Positions 1 through 7,836 of a stretch of DNA of 64,000 nt are shown piece by piece. Below the pieces are notes generated by a model. It did no database searches. It was not told the origin of the DNA and worked only from the letters and a program-made list of their open reading frames with translations. Source of the DNA: Jeongeupia naejangsanensis. Lineage in GTDB: Bacteria; Pseudomonadota; Gammaproteobacteria; Burkholderiales; Chitinibacteraceae. The stretch lies in the NCBI RefSeq assembly GCF_016865585.1, contig NZ_JAESND010000005.1:186001-250000 (forward strand). The letters run 5' to 3'. Made by a program: the position numbers and the translations under genes. How positions within the stretch are numbered: the first letter of the stretch is position 1; each line of letters opens with the position of its first letter.

Positions 1-1
1 T

Positions 2-1357
2 GTCGGGATCGGCGGTGTCGGCATGAGCGGCATCGCCGAGGTGCTCGCCAACCAGGGCTTTGCCGTCAGCGGCTCCGATCTGGGCAGCAACGCCGCGACG
101 CAGCGGCTGCAGAACGCCGGTGCCGTCGTGCACAAGGGCCACGATGCGGCCTATGTCGCCGACGCCGATGTGGTGGTGATCTCGAGTGCGGTCAAGGACG
201 ACAACCCCGAAGTGGTCGAGGCGCGCGCGCGCAAGATCCCGGTGATTCCGCGTGCACTGATGCTGGCCGAACTGATGCGGCTGCAGCGCGGCATTGCGAT
301 CGCCGGCACCCACGGCAAGACGACGACGACCAGCCTGACCGCCAGCATTCTCGAAGCCGCCGGCATGGATCCGACCTTCGTCATCGGCGGCAAGCTGCAC
401 GCCGCCGGCTCGAACGCCCGGCTCGGCCACGGCGACTACCTGGTCGCCGAGGCCGACGAGAGCGATGCGTCCTTCCTGCACCTGAGCCCGATGATCTCGG
501 TCGTGACCAATATCGACCAGGACCATATGGATACGTATGGCCACGACTTCGACAACGTGAAGAAGGCCTTCGTCGAGTTCCTCTACCACCTGCCGTTCTA
601 CGGCCGCGCGGTGCTGTGCATCGACGACGCCAGCGTGCGCGAGATCCTGCCGCGCGTGACCAGCCCGATCACGACCTACGGCACCAGCGCCGACGCGATG
701 CTGCGTGCCGAAAACGTTACCGCTGTCGACGGCCAAATGCGCTTCGATGCGGTGTGGGAAAACGGCGAGACGCGGCGGATTCCGGTCACGCTGAACATGC
801 CGGGCCAGCACAACGTGCTGAACGCGCTGGCGGCGATCGCCATCGGCATCGAGGTCGGCGCGTCCGACGAGGCGATCCAGCGTGCTCTGGCGACGTTCCA
901 GGGTGTCGGCCGGCGCTTCCAGCGCTACGGCGAAGTGGCATGCGACGGCGGCAGCTTCACCCTGGTCGACGACTATGGGCATCACCCGGTCGAAATGGCG
1001 GCGACGATCGCCGCGGCGCGTGGCGCCTTCCCGGGTCGCCGGCTGCTGCTGGCCTTCCAGCCGCACCGCTACAGCCGCACTCGCGATTGCTTCGAGGACT
1101 TCGTCAAGGTGCTGGGCACCGTCGACGGCCTGCTGCTGGCCGAGGTCTACGCGGCCGGCGAAGCGCCGGTAGTGGCGGCGGACAGCCGTTCGCTGGCGCG
1201 CGCGGTGCGCGTCGCCGGCAAGGTCGAACCGATTTTTGTTGAAGACATTGCCGAGATGCCGGCCGCCATTGCCGCGGCCGCAAAGCACGGCGATGTGGTG
1301 ATCACGATGGGGGCGGGCTCGATCGGTGCCGTTCCCGGCAAACTGGTGCAGAACTGA
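2..1357 (+). CDS. murC: UDP-N-acetylmuramate--L-alanine ligase (5' truncated by window edge)
   Basis: MurC adds L-alanine to UDP-MurNAc in the cytoplasm, the first peptide step of peptidoglycan synthesis. The reading frame is open from base 2 and begins inside the N-terminal Rossmann glycine motif ([10 protein letters not shown]), so perhaps 10-15 residues and the start codon lie before the window. The Mur ligase ATP-binding motif GTHGKTTTT is at bases 307-333, the central domain carries [11 protein letters not shown], and the C-terminal domain has DDYGHHPVE. It is followed one base later by ddl, as in other dcw clusters. An internal ATG at 23 is not the true start because the conserved glycine loop precedes it. 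Confidence 0.96.
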   Translation, partial: VGIGGVGMSGIAEVLANQGFAVSGSDLGSNAATQRLQNAGAVVHKGHDAAYVADADVVVISSAVKDDNPEVVEARARKIPVIPRALMLAELMRLQRGIAIAGTHGKTTTTSLTASILEAAGMDPTFVIGGKLHAAGSNARLGHGDYLVAEADESDASFLHLSPMISVVTNIDQDHMDTYGHDFDNVKKAFVEFLYHLPFYGRAVLCIDDASVREILPRVTSPITTYGTSADAMLRAENVTAVDGQMRFDAVWENGETRRIPVTLNMPGQHNVLNALAAIAIGIEVGASDEAIQRALATFQGVGRRFQRYGEVACDGGSFTLVDDYGHHPVEMAATIAAARGAFPGRRLLLAFQPHRYSRTRDCFEDFVKVLGTVDGLLLAEVYAAGEAPVVAADSRSLARAVRVAGKVEPIFVEDIAEMPAAIAAAAKHGDVVITMGAGSIGAVPGKLVQN

Positions 1358-1358
1358 G

Positions 1359-2285
1359 ATGGCTGAAATGAAGCAGTACGGCAAGGTGGCCGTGGTGATG
1401 GGCGGTGAATCGAGCGAGCGCGAAGTCTCGCTGATGAGCGGCAAGGGCGTGCTCGACGCACTGAAGAGCCAGGGCGTCGACGCGCATGCCTTCGACCCGG
1501 CCGAGCTGCCGCTCGAGGCATTGCACGAAGAGGGCTTCGACCGGGCCTTCCTGATCCTGCACGGCGGCGACGGCGAGGACGGCACGATCCAGGGCGCGCT
1601 CGAATACCTCGGCATCCCGTATACCGGCTGCGGCGTGATGGCGAGCGCGATCGGCATGGACAAGTGGCGCACCAAGCTGATGTGGCAGGCCGTGGGCCTG
1701 CCGGTGCCGGCGTACCTGCTGCTCGACGCACAGAGCGATTTCGACTCGGTGATCCCTAAGCTGGGTTCGCCGGTGTTCGTCAAACCGTCGAATGGCGGTT
1801 CGAGTGTCGGCGTTACCAAGTGCCGCAACGCCGATGATATCCGCGCCGCCTACGAGGAAGCAGCCAAGTACGACCCGCTGGTGATGGTCGAGCAGGCCGT
1901 CTCCGGTGGCGAATTCAGTTGCGCCGTCCTCAACGGCCGCGCGCTGGCGACGGTGAAGATCGAACCGGCGACCGAGTTCTACGACTACGACGCCAAGTAC
2001 TTCCGCGACGATACCGTCTACACCTGCCCTGGCCTCGCCGGCGAAGCCGAAGCGCAGGCGCGCGTGCTCGCCGAAGCGGCGTACCGCGTGCTGGGCGCGA
2101 CCGGCTGGGCACGGATCGACTTCCTGACCGACGCCGACGGCAAGGTCTACCTGCTCGAGCCGAACACCGCACCGGGCATGACCAGCCACAGCCTATTCCC
2201 TATGTGCGCGCGTGAAGCAGGCATCGGCTACGAGCAGCTGGTGCTGCAGATCCTCGATACGACGCTTGAAGGAGAGGCCAACTAA
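1359..2285 (+). CDS. ddl: D-alanine--D-alanine ligase
   Basis: Ddl makes the D-Ala-D-Ala dipeptide for the peptidoglycan precursor, using ATP. The 308-residue length is typical of the DdlB subtype. Visible features are the N-terminal VVMGGESSEREVS motif, the HGGDGEDGTIQG segment, the ATP-grasp region with FVKPSNGGSSVGV, and the C-terminal LLEPNTAPGMTSHS metal and substrate loop. I chose the ATG at 1359, one base after the murC stop; an ATG three codons later (1368) is an alternative. Its place between murC and ftsQ is the standard dcw order and implies cotranscription. Confidence 0.96.
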   Translation: MAEMKQYGKVAVVMGGESSEREVSLMSGKGVLDALKSQGVDAHAFDPAELPLEALHEEGFDRAFLILHGGDGEDGTIQGALEYLGIPYTGCGVMASAIGMDKWRTKLMWQAVGLPVPAYLLLDAQSDFDSVIPKLGSPVFVKPSNGGSSVGVTKCRNADDIRAAYEEAAKYDPLVMVEQAVSGGEFSCAVLNGRALATVKIEPATEFYDYDAKYFRDDTVYTCPGLAGEAEAQARVLAEAAYRVLGATGWARIDFLTDADGKVYLLEPNTAPGMTSHSLFPMCAREAGIGYEQLVLQILDTTLEGEAN

Positions 2286-2296
2286 TGTTCGGCAGC

Positions 2297-2440
2297 GAAA
2301 AACCTCGTCAGGCCGTCGCGAGCGGCGGTCAGGCAAGGAGCCAGCAGCGCAGCGACCAGAATGGGCGTATGGCCCATGAGGATCGCGAGCAGCGCACGAC
2401 GCAGCGTCACCGCTGCGTAGTAGGCATGGCGAGGTTTTTC
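2297..2440. repeat. 144-bp palindromic (REP/MITE-like) element between ddl and ftsQ
   Basis: The gap between ddl and ftsQ, normally a few bases, holds a structured element. Its ends are an exact 11-bp inverted repeat, GAAAAACCTCG (2297-2307) and CGAGGTTTTTC (2430-2440). Inside are perfect hairpins: ATGGGC with GCCCAT around a 5-nt loop near 2361-2377, and CGCAGCG with CGCTGCG around a TCAC loop near 2400-2417. The right end lies one base before the ftsQ ATG, and its GAGG (2431-2434) is the only Shine-Dalgarno candidate for ftsQ. No transposase is present. The MITE/REP interpretation is inference; copy number elsewhere in the genome is unknown. Confidence 0.6.
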
Positions 2441-2441
2441 C

Positions 2442-3251
2442 ATGTGGGATAGGCCGCAGCTCTTGATGTGGTTCGCCAACCTGCTCACCGCGATGGCGGT
2501 GCTGCTGCTGTTCTATTCGCTGGTGTTCCTGACCATCCACTCGCCGCTGTTCCCGGTACGTCAGGTCAAGATCGACGGCGAGCTGTCGCACGTGACTCGC
2601 GAACAGCTGCAGTACGTGATCAAGAACGAGCTGAAGGGCACCTTCTTCACGCTCGACCTCGACAAGACCCGGCAGGCGTTCGAGAAGCTGCCGTGGGTGC
2701 GCGAAGTGAACGTGCGCCGGCGCTGGCCGGACCGGCTCGAGGTCAGCATCGAAGAACAGCACGCGTATGCGCGCTGGGGCAATGTGGCCCTGCTCAACAC
2801 CTATGGCGAGCGTTTCGACGCCGCCAGCAACGATGCGCTGCCGGTGCTCGAAGGCCCGGAAGGCACCGAGAAACTGATGGTCGAAGGCTACCGGATGCTC
2901 AAGGAAGCGATGGCGCCACTGCAGAAGGCACCGACGCACCTGTGGCTGTCGCCGCGTCGCGCATGGCGTTTCCAGCTCGACAACGGCGTGGTCGTCGAGG
3001 TCGGTCGCGACGATGCGATCGAGCGCGTACACCGTTTTGCCGTCGCCTACCCGAACTCGCTGGCGCTGATTGCCGAGAAGCATCCGTTCGAGTACGTCGA
3101 CCTGCGTTACCCGAACGGCTTTGCCGTGCGGCTGCCGGCCTACAAGCCCGAAGAGGCGGCCAAACCCGGTGCCAGACCGGCTGCGAAGCCGGCCGCCAAG
3201 GCATCGGCGCCGGCTGCCGTGAAACCCAAACCCCGCAGCGCTTCGGCGTAA
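2442..3251 (+). CDS. ftsQ: Cell division protein FtsQ
   Basis: FtsQ is a bitopic inner-membrane divisome protein that links early and late division proteins through FtsB and FtsL. The 269-residue protein has a short cytoplasmic start, one membrane segment at about residues 12-31, a POTRA domain starting near FPVRQVKIDGEL (about residue 37), and the conserved LPWVREVNVRRRWPDRLEV stretch. The C-terminal 35 or so residues are Ala/Pro/Lys rich and probably disordered. Position between ddl and ftsA agrees. The start ATG at 2442 has a GAGG seven bases upstream that lies in the end of the adjacent palindromic element. Confidence 0.93.
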   Translation: MWDRPQLLMWFANLLTAMAVLLLFYSLVFLTIHSPLFPVRQVKIDGELSHVTREQLQYVIKNELKGTFFTLDLDKTRQAFEKLPWVREVNVRRRWPDRLEVSIEEQHAYARWGNVALLNTYGERFDAASNDALPVLEGPEGTEKLMVEGYRMLKEAMAPLQKAPTHLWLSPRRAWRFQLDNGVVVEVGRDDAIERVHRFAVAYPNSLALIAEKHPFEYVDLRYPNGFAVRLPAYKPEEAAKPGARPAAKPAAKASAPAAVKPKPRSASA

Positions 3252-3323
3252 CGGGTACGAATCCGCGGCCGGTGCGCAGGTGCCGGCCTGTTATGAATTG
3301 CGTTGTGTAAGAAAGAGGCTTCT

Positions 3324-4556
3324 GTGAGTAGAGACGCGAACAACCTCATTGTCGGACTCGATATCGGCACGTCCAAAATCGTCGCCGTGGCGGCCGAAAT
3401 TCAGGATGACGGCGTGCTGAACGTCGTCGGTCTCGGCTCGGCCACCAGCCGCGGGCTCAAGCGCGGCGTCGTCGTCGACATCGAGAAGACCGTCGGCGCG
3501 ATCCAGAGCGCGCTCGGCGAGGCCGAGCTGATGGCCGACTGCAAGATCCGCGAAGTGTTTACCGGCATCGCCGGCAGCCACATCAAGGGGATCAATTCGG
3601 ACGGCATGGTCGCGATCAAGGACAAGGAAGTCACCGACGCCGATGTCCAGCGCGTGATCGAGACCGCCAGTGCGGTCAACATCCCGACCGACCACCAGGT
3701 GCTGCACATCCTGGCGCAGGAATACATGATCGACGGTCAGGAAGGCGTGAAGGAACCGCTGGGCATGTCCGGCGTGCGACTGCACGTCAACGTGCACATC
3801 GTTTCGGGTGCCGTCTCGGCGGTACAGAACATCACCAAGTGCGTGCGCCGCTGCGGGCTGGAGATCGCCGAAGTCGTGCTGCAGCCGCTGGCGTCGGCGA
3901 CGTCGGTGCTGACCGACGACGAGAAGGAGCTCGGCGTCTGCCTCGTCGACATCGGCGGCGGCACCACCGACCTCGCGGTGTTCATGGGCGGTGCGATCCG
4001 TCACACGGCGGTGATTCCGATCGCCGGCGACCAGATCACCAACGACATCGCCATGGCGCTGCGCACGCCGACGGCCGAAGCCGAGAACATCAAGATCCAG
4101 CATGGCGTCGCGCTGCGGCACATGACCGATCCGCAGCAGATGATCGAAGTGCCCGGTGTCGGCGAGCGCGGTTCGCGCCAGATGAGCCGCCACACGCTGG
4201 CCGAGGTCGTCGAGCCGCGGATCGAGGAGCTGTATGCGCTGGTCCAGGCCGAGTTGCGCCGCAACGGATTCGAGGACCGGCTCTCGAGCGGCATCGTCAT
4301 CACCGGTGGCGCCGCGCTGATGCCAGGCATGGTCGAACTTGCCGAAGAGATCTTCCACATGCCGGTGCGCCTCGGGCTGCCGAAGTACGTCGGCGGGCTG
4401 GCGGAGGTCGTCAAGAATCCGCGCTATTCGACGGCAGTGGGGCTGCTGTTGTTGGCCAGGGAGCAATACCACAAGAATCCGGCCGGCAAGGCCAAGGACG
4501 GATCATTTGGAGACATTCTGGGCCGCATGAAATCGTGGTTCCAGAATAATTTTTAG
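3324..4556 (+). CDS. ftsA: Cell division protein FtsA (actin-like membrane tether)
   Basis: FtsA is an actin-fold ATPase that anchors FtsZ to the membrane and recruits later divisome proteins. The 410-residue product starts VSRDANNLIVGLDIGTSK, holding the phosphate-1 motif; later come the 1C subdomain, VDIGGGTTDLAV (phosphate 2) and GIVITGGAALMPGM. The C-terminus, with MKSWFQNNF, matches the amphipathic membrane-targeting helix. The GTG at 3324 is preferred because AAAGAGG lies five bases upstream; an in-frame upstream TTG or ATG would lack this. It sits between ftsQ and ftsZ. Confidence 0.95.
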   Translation: MSRDANNLIVGLDIGTSKIVAVAAEIQDDGVLNVVGLGSATSRGLKRGVVVDIEKTVGAIQSALGEAELMADCKIREVFTGIAGSHIKGINSDGMVAIKDKEVTDADVQRVIETASAVNIPTDHQVLHILAQEYMIDGQEGVKEPLGMSGVRLHVNVHIVSGAVSAVQNITKCVRRCGLEIAEVVLQPLASATSVLTDDEKELGVCLVDIGGGTTDLAVFMGGAIRHTAVIPIAGDQITNDIAMALRTPTAEAENIKIQHGVALRHMTDPQQMIEVPGVGERGSRQMSRHTLAEVVEPRIEELYALVQAELRRNGFEDRLSSGIVITGGAALMPGMVELAEEIFHMPVRLGLPKYVGGLAEVVKNPRYSTAVGLLLLAREQYHKNPAGKAKDGSFGDILGRMKSWFQNNF

Positions 4557-4603
4557 TCAGTTTCGGGTCAGTAATTTAGAATCGGGTCAGAAGGAGAGTC
4601 ATC

Positions 4604-5782
4604 ATGGCATTGAGTATCGAAGTCCACGACGTTGCACACGTCGTCAACATCAAGGTGATCGGCGTCGGTGGCGCCGGTTGCAACGCGATCAACAACATGA
4701 TCGAGCACGCACTCGCCGGCGTGCAGTTCATTTCGGCCAACACCGATGCACAGGTGCTGAAGCTGTCGAAGGCCGAGCACATCGTCGCGCTCGGTCAGGA
4801 GCTGACACGCGGTTTCGGCGCCGGTTGCAACCCGGACATCGGCCGTGAAGCGGCCGAGGAAGACCGCGAGCAACTGGCCGAGCTGATCGATGGCGCGGAC
4901 CTGCTGTTCATCACCGCCGGCATGGGCGGCGGCACCGGTACCGGTGCTGCGCCGGTGATCGCGCAAGTCGCGCGCGAGAAGGGCATCCTCACCGTCGGCG
5001 TCGTCACCAAGCCGGGTCTGGACGAAGGCAACCGCCAGAAGGTCGCACAGGCCGGGATCGACGAACTGGGTCGCTATGTCGATTCGCTGATCGTCGTGTC
5101 GAACCAGAAGCTCGAGGAAGTGCTCGGCGATGACGTGACCATCGACGAGGCATTCCGTGCCGCTGACGACGTGCTGCGCAACGCCGTCGGTTCGATCGTC
5201 GAGATCATCAACTACCCGGGCCTGATCAACGTCGACTTTGCCGACGTGAAGACCGTGATGCAGGAAATGGGCATGGCGCTGATGGGTACCGCCCATGCTG
5301 CCGGTCCGAACCGTGCGGTCGAAGCGGCCGAGGAAGCGATCCGCAGTCCGTTGCTCGACAACATCAACTTCAAGGGCGCCCGTGGTGTGCTGGTCAACAT
5401 CAGCGCCAGCAAGACGACGCTGAAGAAGAGCGAAATCCGCCAGGTGCGCGAGATCGTCGAAGCCGGCGCCGCCGAAGATGCGGTGGTCAAGCACGGTGTG
5501 GTCTATGACGAAAGCCTCGGCGACCAGCTGCGCGTGACACTGATCGCAACCGGCCTCGGCGTGCGTGAATCCAGCAAGCCGGTGATGCAGGTTGTTGCCA
5601 GCCAGCCGCTGAAGACCGGTACCGACAACCGTGCTGTCGACAGCACCGACTGGAGCGAGTTCGACCTGCCGCCGGGCATGCGTCCGAACCGTCGCAACGC
5701 GCCGGCCGGTCACGACGCGCGTTCGATGCTCGGCAATGTCGACATGGACATTCCGGCCTTCCTGCGTCGTCAGGCAGACTGA
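4604..5782 (+). CDS. ftsZ: Cell division protein FtsZ (tubulin-like GTPase)
   Basis: FtsZ polymerises with GTP to form the Z-ring. The 392-residue protein has the tubulin signature GGGTGTG at about residues 107-113, the NTDAQ motif near residue 46, and the T7-loop NVDFADVK near residue 210. The C-terminal peptide MDIPAFLRRQAD matches the conserved tail that binds FtsA and ZipA. A strong AGGAG precedes the ATG. This is the last gene of the cluster; a GC-rich hairpin follows and lpxC comes next, as in many Gram-negative bacteria. Confidence 0.98.
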   Translation: MALSIEVHDVAHVVNIKVIGVGGAGCNAINNMIEHALAGVQFISANTDAQVLKLSKAEHIVALGQELTRGFGAGCNPDIGREAAEEDREQLAELIDGADLLFITAGMGGGTGTGAAPVIAQVAREKGILTVGVVTKPGLDEGNRQKVAQAGIDELGRYVDSLIVVSNQKLEEVLGDDVTIDEAFRAADDVLRNAVGSIVEIINYPGLINVDFADVKTVMQEMGMALMGTAHAAGPNRAVEAAEEAIRSPLLDNINFKGARGVLVNISASKTTLKKSEIRQVREIVEAGAAEDAVVKHGVVYDESLGDQLRVTLIATGLGVRESSKPVMQVVASQPLKTGTDNRAVDSTDWSEFDLPPGMRPNRRNAPAGHDARSMLGNVDMDIPAFLRRQAD

Positions 5783-5804
5783 TCCGCCATGCGCGCGACC
5801 TGAA

Positions 5805-5827
5805 CGCCCTGCGTGAACCGCAGGGCG
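5805..5827 (+). terminator. Possible terminator hairpin after ftsZ
   Basis: A perfect 9-bp stem (CGCCCTGCG with CGCAGGGCG, loop TGAAC) lies 22 bases after ftsZ. No T-tract follows, so it may be only a partial or Rho-assisted terminator, or an mRNA-stabilising hairpin at the end of the dcw operon. Confidence 0.4.
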
Positions 5828-5952
5828 GAGGACGCTTGCGCGCTGCACAGGTAAATTGAGAACGGCAATCGGATGCATTGCGACGATCAATCCAGCCCAT
5901 GACCCGGGGCTGCTAGAATCGTTGTCATGAATCCGTTAGGCCAAGGCAACCC

Positions 5953-6867
5953 ATGTTTCAGCAACGAACCCTGAAAACCACGGTCCGTGCGGTCGGTGTC
6001 GGCCTGCATTCGGGCGAGCGTGTCACGCTTGTCCTGAAGCCTGCGCCCATCGATTCCGGCATCGTGTTCCACCGCGCCGATATGCCCGATTCGGCGCCGT
6101 TCAGGGTCGGGCCCTCGCTCGTGAACGACACACGACTCTCCTCCACGCTCATCAAAGATGGCGTGCGTGTCGGCACGATCGAGCACCTGATGTCGGCGTT
6201 CGCCGGCTTCGGCGTCGACAATGTCGTCGTCGAGGTCGACGCGCCCGAAATGCCGATCATGGATGGCTCGGCCGCGCCGTTCATTTACCTGCTGCAGAGC
6301 GCCGGCGTCGTCGATCAGGCCGCGCCCAAGCGATTCGTGCGCGTCAAGAAGCCGGTCGAAGTCGTCGAAGGCGACAAGTGGGTGAAGCTTGAACCGCACG
6401 ACGGCTACAAGGTCTCGCTGAAGATCGACTTCCAGCACCCGGCATTCAAGAAATCGGCGCAGACGATCACGCTCGACTTCGCCAATACCAACTACGTGTC
6501 CGAGATTGCCCGGGCGCGGACCTTCGGCTTCATCCAGGAAGTCGAGATGCTGCGCACCAACGGCCTTGCACGGGGCGGCAGCATGGATTCGGTCGTCGTC
6601 ATCGACGAATACCGCGTGCTCAACGACGGTGGCTTGCGTTTCGAGGACGAGTTCGTCCGCCACAAGGTGCTCGACGCGATCGGCGACCTCTACATCCTCG
6701 GCCATCCGCTGATCGCCGCGTTCTCCGGCTACAAGTCCGGCCACGCGATGAACAACAAGCTGCTGCGCGCGCTGCTGGACGACCCGGACAGCTACGAGTT
6801 CGTCAGCTTCGAGCGTGACGAGGACGTGCCGAGTTCGTTCCACGCCCTGCCGCCCGCCGGCATCTGA
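5953..6867 (+). CDS. lpxC: UDP-3-O-acyl-N-acetylglucosamine deacetylase
   Basis: LpxC is the zinc-dependent deacetylase that commits UDP-acyl-GlcNAc to lipid A synthesis. Its 304-residue length is standard. The N-terminus has [11 protein letters not shown], the first zinc histidine is in TIEHLMSAF (H78), and the other ligands are in [10 protein letters not shown] (about H237 and D241); the active-site region [15 protein letters not shown] follows. It is located directly downstream of ftsZ, the order also found in E. coli apart from secM. The start ATG follows GGCAAGGCAACCC, a weak ribosome site. Confidence 0.97.
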   Translation: MFQQRTLKTTVRAVGVGLHSGERVTLVLKPAPIDSGIVFHRADMPDSAPFRVGPSLVNDTRLSSTLIKDGVRVGTIEHLMSAFAGFGVDNVVVEVDAPEMPIMDGSAAPFIYLLQSAGVVDQAAPKRFVRVKKPVEVVEGDKWVKLEPHDGYKVSLKIDFQHPAFKKSAQTITLDFANTNYVSEIARARTFGFIQEVEMLRTNGLARGGSMDSVVVIDEYRVLNDGGLRFEDEFVRHKVLDAIGDLYILGHPLIAAFSGYKSGHAMNNKLLRALLDDPDSYEFVSFERDEDVPSSFHALPPAGI

Positions 6868-6885
6868 TCCACGGCAAGGCGCGCC

Positions 6886-7071
6886 ATGTTTGCCGTGTTG
6901 CGCATCCTCTTCGTCCTGGCCGTCGTGCTCGCCGGCTGGTCGGTCTTTTGCTACCTGCGCACGCACGACCGGTACTGGCTGGTGTTCCTGCGCCGGGTGA
7001 TCGTGGCGACGCTGGCGTTGCTGCTGCTCTTTTTCGTCGGCCTTGTCGCCGAGCGTTTCTTCTGGCTCTGA
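6886..7071 (+). CDS. Small predicted membrane protein, 61 aa
   Basis: This is a 61-residue protein of unknown function with two predicted membrane helices (about residues 3-21 and 36-57) separated by a short basic loop containing CYLRTHDRYW and FLRR. It lies 18 bases after lpxC and 3 bases before rsmE, so the three genes are probably cotranscribed. The codon usage is as GC-rich as the neighbours, supporting a real gene. By topology the basic loop would be cytoplasmic. I know of no specific function; similar small proteins are often listed as hypothetical in this position. Confidence 0.65.
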   Translation: MFAVLRILFVLAVVLAGWSVFCYLRTHDRYWLVFLRRVIVATLALLLLFFVGLVAERFFWL

Positions 7072-7074
7072 ACC

Positions 7075-7797
7075 ATGCCCCGTTTTTATCTCGATGCGCC
7101 GCTCGCCAGCGGCCATGCGCTGTCCCTGCCCGAATCGCTCGCACGCCATGTCCAGGTGCTGCGGATGCAACCGGGCGAGGCCATTACGCTGTTCAACGGT
7201 CTGGGCGGCGAGTACGCCGCGACGGTGACGGCGATGGGCAAGCGCAACGTCGATGTCGAGGTCGGCGGGCATGATCCGGCCGATCGCGAATCGCCGCTGC
7301 AGACCGTGCTGCTGCAGGCGGTGTCGGCGGCCGAACGGATGGATTACACGGTACAGAAGGCGACCGAACTCGGTGTCAGCCGCATCGTCCCGGTCTACAG
7401 CCAGTACTGCCAGCAACGGCTGTCGGGCGAACGCGCCGAGAAGCGCCTCGCTCACTGGCGCGCTGTCGCTGCAGCGGCGTGTGAGCAGAGCGGCCGCACC
7501 CGCGTGCCGCAGATTGATCCGGTCGCACCGCTGGCCGATGCGCTGGCGGAGCTGCCGCAGCTCGACTTGCGGCTACTGATGTCGCCGGTCGGCGCGGTGC
7601 CGTTCCGTTCGCTGGCCGATCGGGCAGGCAGCCTGGCGATGCTGGTCGGTCCCGAAGGCGGCCTCTCGAGCGCCGAGGAACAGCTGGCCATCGCTGCCGG
7701 CTTCACGCCGCTGGTGCTCGGCCCGCGCATCCTGCGCACCGAGACCGCCGGCCCGGCATTGCTGGCACTGGCGCAAGCGCGCTGGGGCGACGGCTGA
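7075..7797 (+). CDS. rsmE: 16S rRNA (uracil-1498-N3)-methyltransferase RsmE
   Basis: RsmE methylates N3 of U1498 of 16S rRNA, using SAM in a SPOUT-fold knot. The 240-residue protein starts MPRFYLDAPL with the N-terminal PUA-like domain (HVQVLRMQPGE), then has the family motifs ERMDYTVQKATELGV and ACEQSGRTRVP. The C-terminal knot has LVGPEGGLSSAEE and LGPRILRTETA, the SAM-binding signatures. The spacing to the upstream small protein is 3 bases, and msbA follows. Confidence 0.95.
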   Translation: MPRFYLDAPLASGHALSLPESLARHVQVLRMQPGEAITLFNGLGGEYAATVTAMGKRNVDVEVGGHDPADRESPLQTVLLQAVSAAERMDYTVQKATELGVSRIVPVYSQYCQQRLSGERAEKRLAHWRAVAAAACEQSGRTRVPQIDPVAPLADALAELPQLDLRLLMSPVGAVPFRSLADRAGSLAMLVGPEGGLSSAEEQLAIAAGFTPLVLGPRILRTETAGPALLALAQARWGDG

Positions 7798-7803
7798 TCC
7801 GGC

Positions 7804-7809
7804 TATAAT
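7804..7809 (+). promoter_or_regulatory. Perfect -10 box (TATAAT) upstream of msbA
   Basis: A consensus TATAAT lies 28 bases before the chosen msbA start, just after the rsmE stop. No good -35 box stands at the right distance (the 7781-7786 region is GCTGGG). The implied start of transcription near 7816 supports use of the ATG at 7837 over the upstream TTG. Confidence 0.4.
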
Positions 7810-7836
7810 CGGGCTTTGCTCCATCTCAGGCAAAGC

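Noticed and set aside
2282-2488. 68-residue minus-strand frame in the ddl-ftsQ gap
   Set aside because: It overlaps the ftsQ start and the palindromic element; its hydrophobic middle comes from the repeat sequence. No ribosome site or conserved function could be shown.
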